Notes under the pieces: model-generated
Database searches by the model: none
What the model saw: only the letters and a program-made list of their open reading frames with translations
What the model was told of the DNA's origin: nothing
DNA from: Paramecium octaurelia
Lineage: Eukaryota; Ciliophora; Oligohymenophorea; Peniculida; Parameciidae
Direction of reading: 5' to 3'
DNA length: 55,758 nucleotides
NCBI GenBank assembly: GCA_905182995.1
Contig: CAJJDP010000087.1
Coordinates: forward strand, 1 to 55,758
Translations under genes and position numbers: made by a program
Shown here: positions 47,715 through 55,758 of the stretch, piece after piece
Layout: each line of letters begins with the position of its first letter
Position numbering within the stretch: the first letter of the stretch is position 1

Positions 47715-48024
47715 ATTTGATGATTAATGATTATATTGATTATAATATATTCATTAAATTTAAAGTTATTGTTAACTCTTAACAAGCCAATTATTTTCAC
47801 TAAATATTTTAAATCTTTAAATCACAAATACTATAGGATATATTGTTGTATCTTAATATGAGTACAATATAATTAATTGGATTTATTGAATTGATTTAAT
47901 TTCAATTTACTTTTAATAATCCAAGAATTCTAGAAGATTAATTAGAAATGTAAATACCTGTTTAATAATTTGATAGTTAAGTTAACTTTCTCGAGATTAA
48001 TTTTCTTAAATAATTTTTGGTATA

Positions 48025-48105
48025 ATGATTGGGAGGGATTGCTTAATTAAAAGGTTTAAGACATGGAGAATAAGAACATAAATACTGGTTACTCAATTGA
48101 TCACG
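48025..48105 (+). pseudogene. 5' fragment of the Cache sensor gene (duplicate, cut at N)
   Basis: The first 81 bases of the gene that is complete at 49367-50949, ending at the N. This is an assembly duplicate. Confidence 0.7.
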
Positions 48106-48106
48106 N

Positions 48107-48577
48107 CTTCGACAGGATAAGTTAACTCAATAAATGTTTCGATTTGTAAGTGTCTTATGATTTATCATTTCTTAGAAAAATCAAGTAGGCAAATTAATCA
48201 TCATTTATCATTTTGATGAAAAAAATGGCATACCATCAGCAACACTCTTTGCAGAAAAAGGCTTTGAGAATGTTTACCTTCTTAGTGGAGGAATAGAAAA
48301 GTTTCTCTAAAATTATCCAGAAGCAGTTATCGGAACTAAAGTACCCTCATTTCCAAAACCGGAATGTAAATATTAATAAATATATGTAGAGAACCAGAAC
48401 AAAATTATAAAGAGATCAAATTATAAAGAAGGTGAATCTTAGATAAATAAATCAGAAAAAGCTATTAGTGACACGAAATCATAAATTAGTTAAAAATCTA
48501 AAATTACTAGATAATCAAGTGCTTAAAGACAGCAATAATAATAATAGTAGTAGCATTCATAATTCATAGATAAATGA
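48107..48577 (+). pseudogene. 3' fragment of CEP41 (duplicate, starts at N)
   Basis: Identical to 46765-47235, the second half of the CEP41 homologue, but without its start and N-terminal exons. It should disappear when the overlap is collapsed. Confidence 0.75.
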
Positions 48578-48596
48578 TTTTATAAATAAATTAATT

Positions 48597-49056
48597 ATGT
48601 TGTAATTATAGGAATCAAATTCTTATTCAGAGATCAAGCTTCCCTCTATTGATTTACATACTACTCACAGACTTCCTATTAAAATGAACCCTAGTTATAG
48701 ATTAAAATACACTAATCCAATAAGAGTGCAATACTTAAGATTTTTAGATCGGAGAAGTTTGGATTAAAAATTGAATGAGCCATTTTGTTTAGAAAGATTT
48801 GCTAAAATTAACAATTACTCTTATGAAACCAGCCATGAATAGTAAGGCAATCTATTGTAACAATTTAAGTGAATTGAAATGCAGAAAACCAAAGAAAAAG
48901 ACTTAACCTAAAGAGAAAGAAGTATATTAAAAGCCAACTCTAAGGTATTTTAATCCAGAAGACTCAGTAATCCGTTAAGACGAAATGGATTTTATATTGA
49001 ATCCAAAGCCTAATAAATCTGTAACGTCAAATAGCAAAGTCTATATTTCTGAATGA
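48597..49056 (+). CDS. Small basic protein (143 aa), duplicate copy
   Basis: A complete and identical second copy of the gene at 47255-47714, including its 28-nt intron. Because it lies wholly inside the duplicated segment around the N, it is most likely the same locus represented twice. If genome reads proved otherwise it would be a recent tandem duplicate. Confidence 0.4.
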
Positions 49057-49366
49057 ATTTGATGATTAATGATTATATTGATTATAATATATTCATTAAA
49101 TTTAAAGTTATTGTTAACTCTTAACAAGCCAATTATTTTCACTAAATATTTTAAATCTTTAAATCACAAATACTATAGGATATATTGTTGTATCTTAATA
49201 TGAGTACAATATAATTAATTGGATTTATTGAATTGATTTAATTTCAATTTACTTTTAATAATCCAAGAATTCTAGAAGATTAATTAGAAATGTAAATACC
49301 TGTTTAATAATTTGATAGTTAAGTTAACTTTCTCGAGATTAATTTTCTTAAATAATTTTTGGTATA

Positions 49367-50949
49367 ATGATTGGGAGGGATTGCTTAATTAAAAGGTTTA
49401 AGACATGGAGAATAAGAACATAAATACTGGTTACTCAATTGATCACGATGATTGTGTCTGTTACAATCTTGGGATTATGTTTATTTCTAAACTTTGAGGG
49501 GATATTTTAGGCCTTGTCGAATGATGCAGAGAAGAAATTCATTATGAATTTTATTTATCGATAAACTAACTCATAATTAAATGCCTATACAAGGAATCTC
49601 GAAAACAGAATTAGATAGGGTATTTATGCAATAAATGATATCAACCTCTTGAATTAATAAATTTACAATACAAGCATGACTTTTGTATAGAATTCTGACA
49701 GATGTCTCTAAGAATCATATCTTAATGGAAGTTTTGTATTAAAATGCTAATATTGTTATGGTGTTTTTGATTGTTCAAATCAAATTCACGCTCCAGAATA
49801 ATACAGTTAAGAATTTCTTTAACTTTCTAATTTATTAACATCATTAATCCCTATGCAAATTTAATTAGACATGTATTTCACTTCAATCTCAAAAGATTGC
49901 TACTTTTCAACATATCCTGGTCAACTCTTTGGAGATTATGTGCCATCCTCAAGAAGTTGGTTTCAAAATCATATGGCCAATGTAAACAAATCTGAATATA
50001 TAATATCAGAACCTTATTCTAATTATTTTGGAGGTGTCTACATATCTGGTACGACTAACTTGTACAATGGGGCAAATAAGGAGAGAATAGGGATTGTTGT
50101 GGTGGATCTAAATTTCTCAGATATTCATCAATTCATGGAAGATGATCAATAGATGTTGGCTATGGATTCAAATGGAAGAATTTTGATAAGTAAGTTGTAC
50201 ACCATCAACACATCAGAAGTTTATTACTTATACAATCAAAGTATTTTCGGTTTCGATTAATCAGATGTTAATTTAATACTAAACAATAATAGTGAAGAGA
50301 AAGTATAAGCATGCGAAATTTAAATACCATAGACAATTTGCATTGAAAATAAAAACACTGGAGTATTGTGGTATTTCAGAGTAAAGAGAATGACTGGAGA
50401 TTATTATGTTCTCTCAATGTTTAATTAATCAGTCTACTCGAACTATTTTTAAACTTTGAGGACAACACTTTCGAAAATCTACACAGAAATAGTTACAGAA
50501 TTTGTATTGGGTATACTTTCAATAATATTGTCTTGTTTTTGTATATACATAGGTTGTTTTGTTATACTCTAAAAACCAATAGATAAGTTGATAAATAGTT
50601 TCAATAAATATTTGCTATATGGTAAATAATTAAGTTATCTTATGTTAAAAATCGATCATCATGATTAGTTAGATAAACTAAGTTAGGCCTTTATAAGAAT
50701 TATGACAAGGTCGATGTCAAATAAGGATAACAGAAAGAGGACTGTAGACAAATACATGAGTGAATCTAAATATCCTATCAATTTTTATGTAAATTCCAAA
50801 ATAATGAATGCACAAACTAAATTACTTCTTTATGTAAATTTTTAAATATGATCTTAAAGAACTTAGAAATGAGTTCATCAAGAAACAAATTCATTGATAA
50901 ATTCTTTCAGCGATATAGACAGGAGAATTCTTACCAAAAATCATTTTGA
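49367..50949 (+). CDS. Cache-type membrane sensor without an attached effector domain
   Basis: The product is 518 residues with one 26-nt intron near the 3' end (GTAAATTTTTAAATATG...AAAG). A basic N-terminus (KRFKTWRIRTQILVTQ) precedes a transmembrane helix (LITMIVSVTILGLCLFLNF), then an extracellular region of about 330 residues with dCache-like features: STYPGQLFGDYVPSSRSWFQ, ISEPYSNYFGGVYISGTTNL, IGIVVVDLNFSDIH and LAMDSNGRILIS. A second helix (EFVLGILSIILSCFCIYIGC) leads to a HAMP-like stretch (QKPIDKLINSFNKYLL). Only about 110 residues follow and contain no kinase, cyclase or receiver. It is probably a small-molecule sensor that signals through partners. Confidence 0.78.
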
Positions 50950-51490
50950 TTAAAGTACTTTTAATTCTCTAATTCAAATATTTATTACAATCTTTATTTT
51001 TATATTATTCTTGGCAAAAAGATACAATATTAATTTATAATGATATCGCTAATTTACATAAAGAAATTAGCCGTTTTAAATTCTTATATGCATTTATAAT
51101 GTCTAAGTATCTTTTTGATTCCTATGACAATTTTTGAATACAGAACTCAAATAGAACATAATTAATTTTTTGTGGTTTTGGATACTATTTCTTATAATTT
51201 AAAATAAATATCTACTCTTTTAATAAACATCTGCAACAGAATTGATATTCAAAATTCATTCACTTATTTGTAAATACATATGAAATTATCAATAAAATTG
51301 TAATGAGTTTGTAAATAAATCTTAGACTTCCTATAGATAAAAGTATAAGAGTTGTTCTTAAAGATTTAAAGTAATATTATTAGATTTATAATATGAATTG
51401 TTAATTAAAAATAAAAATTTTATGAAATCCGTTTTTTAAATTGATTATTTATATTGGAAATGAGGTGGATTATGATCATTAATAATAAAA
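50950..51490. other. Intergenic spacer
   Basis: About 540 bp of AT-rich sequence between the Cache gene and the second trichocyst gene. No reading frame or RNA feature stands out. It presumably includes the promoter of the strongly codon-biased trichocyst gene. Confidence 0.4.
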
Positions 51491-52591
51491 ATGAAATTGA
51501 TTGCAACATTATTAGTTGTGTTAGTTTGCGTCAGTGCTGCTCCAAGAAATCCATTTGACTACTCAAAGAAGAGATCTTTGACAGCAGTCATGGCTGAAGT
51601 TGAAGCAAAATTGAACAACAAGTCACCACTTGATGCCATCTTGAATGTCTTGAGAGATTTCAGAGATGCAGTCAACACTGAATAAGTCAATCATGATGAA
51701 ATCTATAACACATAATAAGCTGAATGTGCTTCTGAAAATGAATTCAGATCCAGATAAGTCTAAGATGCTCAAACAGTCTTGAGAGATTCCACTGCTGCCT
51801 TGAACGTCTGCAACACATCCAAGATCAGAACAACCAACGTCCAAGAAGTCAACTAATAATAATACTTCTCAGCTTAAGAACACTTGACCTCAGTCTTGAC
51901 TGCTGCCGAAACAGAAGCCGGATATTTCAAGAGAAGAGGAAGAGATTATGAAGACGCTCTCCACGCTATTGATGAAGCCTAAGATATCTTAGCCACCATC
52001 TACAGTGGATCAGGATCATTCGCTGAAATCAGCAGAGTTTCAAAGAGCATGCTCTAAACCGCCTTCAACATCAAGGAAACAGCCAAATTCGCCCCAATCT
52101 TCTATGCCTTTGCTTAATTGGCTGCCTAAGAAGGATAACTCGACGAATCAGCTCTTGAAAGAGTTGCCTAACTTTTGGACACCTTGAGATCCAACATCCA
52201 AGAAGCATACAACGATTACTCAGCCTCAAATGCTGCCTCCGTTGCTGCCTTCAACGACTAAAAGGAAAGATTAGGATAAACCATTGCCAGACTTGAAGCC
52301 TAAAACGAAAGACTCTAAAACAAGTTAACCAACTTAGTTTAATGCATTGGAACTCAATCAGCCATTGCTTAAACCGCCTCAGGCAAACTCTAAAGAAACT
52401 AATAACTTTGGGACTAAGCCTAAACCTTATGCTCAACCTTTGCCAATGAATACAACTATGCCACCTAAGCCAGAAGAAACGAACTCTAATTGGTTGCTCA
52501 ATTGGAAGAGATGGTTGCTGAAAGATTCGACTAAGTTGAAGATGAAAATCACGAAAGAAACCAAAGACTAGCTTCATCAGTTGGATTTTGA
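51491..52591 (+). CDS. Trichocyst matrix protein, second paralogue
   Basis: An intronless frame of 366 residues with signal peptide MKLIATLLVVLVCVSAAP, then NPFDYSKKRSLTAVMAEVEA and SPLDAILNVLRDFRDAVNTE. It follows the gene at 20677-21771 almost residue for residue to the end (HERNQRLASSVGF). Like that protein it is a precursor of the crystalline trichocyst core, made in the secretory pathway and largely helical. Its codons differ: C-ending codons such as GCC, ATC, GTC and AAC are much commoner than in its neighbours or its paralogue, which is usual for very highly expressed Paramecium genes. Two cysteines appear (ALNVCNTSK, LVQCIGTQ) that the other copy lacks. Confidence 0.9.
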
Positions 52592-52894
52592 TTTTATCAA
52601 ACATAAATATTTTAAACAAAATATTTCTTATTGCTTTTTTCTAATCCGAATACTTTGTAGAGACTTTGTTACTAGAATATCAATTATTTAGATCATATTT
52701 AAGAGATTATTAATATTGATAATTCTAAGCTCATCGAAACCAAGTTTAATTTAATCAAAAAGAACTACTTAATTATATCAAATGAGCTGTTTTCGTCAGT
52801 ATTAATCAAGTAATATTCCAAAATATTAAAAATAATTAATATCACATTAATACAAATGCAATGCAATACAATACTATAATTTAATAATTATTAT
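52592..52894. other. Intergenic spacer (convergent)
   Basis: About 300 bp between the ends of the trichocyst gene and the E2 gene, which point toward each other. It is AT-rich with no visible gene. Confidence 0.4.
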
Positions 52895-53610
<716 letters not shown>

Positions 53611-53634
53611 TAAATATTATTTTATATATTTGAT

Positions 53635-55042
<1,408 letters not shown>

Positions 55043-55396
55043 ATTAAATTTAAATTAATATTATACTGATATATACTCAAGAGAAAGTAAAAATTGCTCT
55101 TCAAAATTACTCGAAAGTATTTCTTTTGCCATGTACATATTTATAAACTTATCCACACTCAATACTTAGTTATAATTGAAGGATTACTATAGATATTGTT
55201 AAAATTATCTTTGACTTATCTATGTCGATAAATATCAGACTTGTATTTTGATAATATATTCTATTTTACAAGATTATTACTAATGTTATACAGTAATAAT
55301 TTGATAGAGATTATTCATCTTATTTGAATTATAATATAAGTATAAAATCATTGATTACAATGTTAATACAATTACAAATAATATATAGTCCATCAA
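55043..55396. other. Intergenic spacer
   Basis: About 350 bp of AT-rich sequence upstream of Rpt5 and downstream of the gene that enters from the right edge. No feature is recognised. Confidence 0.4.
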
Positions 55397-55758
55397 TCAA
55401 ACTGCAATAGCAAGATTTTATGTAACTACATTCATCATTTTTTTATTTGATTACTACCAATTCTCCTTCTTTAATATTAATTGCATTTATTCTTCTGTAT
55501 AGACTCCATAAATTAAATCATCTGACTTTATTTATTGGCTTTATACAATGATCAATTCGGATTTGTTCCTTTCTAGATGATATTGCGAATATTTAGGAAT
55601 TTAATTCTTTATTTAGATTATTGGATAATCAGAAAATTGTAGTACAAAGAAATATTAAAAGAGGGAAATCATGCATTTAATCAAAAATTCTACACTTGGC
55701 TTATTACAATTTAAAGCTTCCAAACTTGTTGTTAATTTTACAAAACTGGGGATTAAAT
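55397..55758 (-). CDS. 3' part of an unknown gene cut by the window end
   Basis: A minus-strand frame enters from the right edge and ends at TGA 55397 after about 120 codons. It includes TTSLEALNCNKPSVEFLIK and SDDLIYGVYTEEQMQLILKK. The stretch starting GTATAAAGCC and ending in AAG (21 nt) could be an in-frame intron. There is too little to name a family. Confidence 0.4.

Larger units (their letters stand above)
46765..49447. repeat. 1,341-bp direct duplication around a single N (probable contig overlap)
   Basis: Bases 46765-48105 recur as 48107-49447 with one N at 48106 between them. Both ends match to the base, and each copy continues into unique sequence only on its outer side. The pattern is the same as at 27027 and again points to overlapping contigs joined without merging. 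Confidence 0.85.

Noticed and set aside
46765..49447. A long repeat or mobile element.
   Set aside because: There are no inverted ends, target-site repeats or transposase; only ordinary genes are duplicated around an N.
49871..50152. A stand-alone 93-residue protein.
   Set aside because: It is an internal piece of the 518-residue Cache sensor frame once TAA and TAG are read as Gln.
52251..52619. Antisense ORF of 122 codons across the second trichocyst gene (also 51623-51844).
   Set aside because: It is a mirror of the trichocyst coding sequence; TGA is rare on the opposite strand there.

Overview
The window is protist macronuclear DNA, almost certainly from a Paramecium of the aurelia type. 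It is very AT-rich. Long reading frames appear only when TAA and TAG are read as glutamine and TGA is the sole stop. Genes are closely packed and interrupted by tiny introns (about 20-31 nt, mostly GTA...TAG). The gene set also fits: two trichocyst matrix proteins, a surface-antigen relic, an SF-assemblin and an axonemal dynein chain. All gene models were read by eye under this code. For each spliced model the exons sum to a whole number of codons.

Layout. Positions 1-6061 are sparse: a broken surface-antigen gene (222-825, -), a WD40-gene remnant (1107-1241) and one intact WD40 gene (2430-4193). Positions 6062-12377 hold a Gln/Ser-rich protein and a seven-helix receptor fused to a phosphatidylinositol-phosphate kinase, then about 2.9 kb without a convincing gene. 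From 12378 to 29771 the window is gene-dense: an Arl-like GTPase, a PLP threonine dehydratase/serine racemase, a two-helix membrane protein, a PAQR/adiponectin-receptor protein, coiled-coil proteins, SF-assemblin, a trichocyst matrix protein, a TBC RabGAP and a one-pass membrane protein. From 30700 to 49057 come more coiled-coil proteins, a Kelch protein, a hybrid histidine kinase, a SEP-UBX protein, a plant-type phosphofructokinase with altered catalytic residues, an axonemal dynein intermediate chain, a TTL-like protein and a CEP41 homologue. The right end (49367-55758) has a Cache-type sensor, a second trichocyst matrix protein, a UBE2K-like E2, proteasome ATPase Rpt5 and a gene cut by the window edge.

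Assembly. Each of the two single N bases (27027 and 48106) sits exactly between two copies of the same sequence (1,314 bp and 1,341 bp, by coordinate arithmetic on both ends). This is best explained by overlapping contig ends that were joined without merging. It creates false second copies or fragments of the TBC gene, the membrane protein gene, CEP41, a small gene and the Cache gene. The real locus is probably about 2.66 kb shorter.

How the genes relate. There are no operons. Several products belong to cilia and basal bodies (SF-assemblin, dynein intermediate chain, CEP41 next to a TTL-like gene, a UBXN11-like protein) or to regulated secretion and membrane traffic (trichocyst proteins, TBC, Arl-like). 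Rpt5 and the E2 are adjacent and share the ubiquitin-proteasome pathway. Some divergent gene pairs have start codons only 10, 14 or 27 bp apart.
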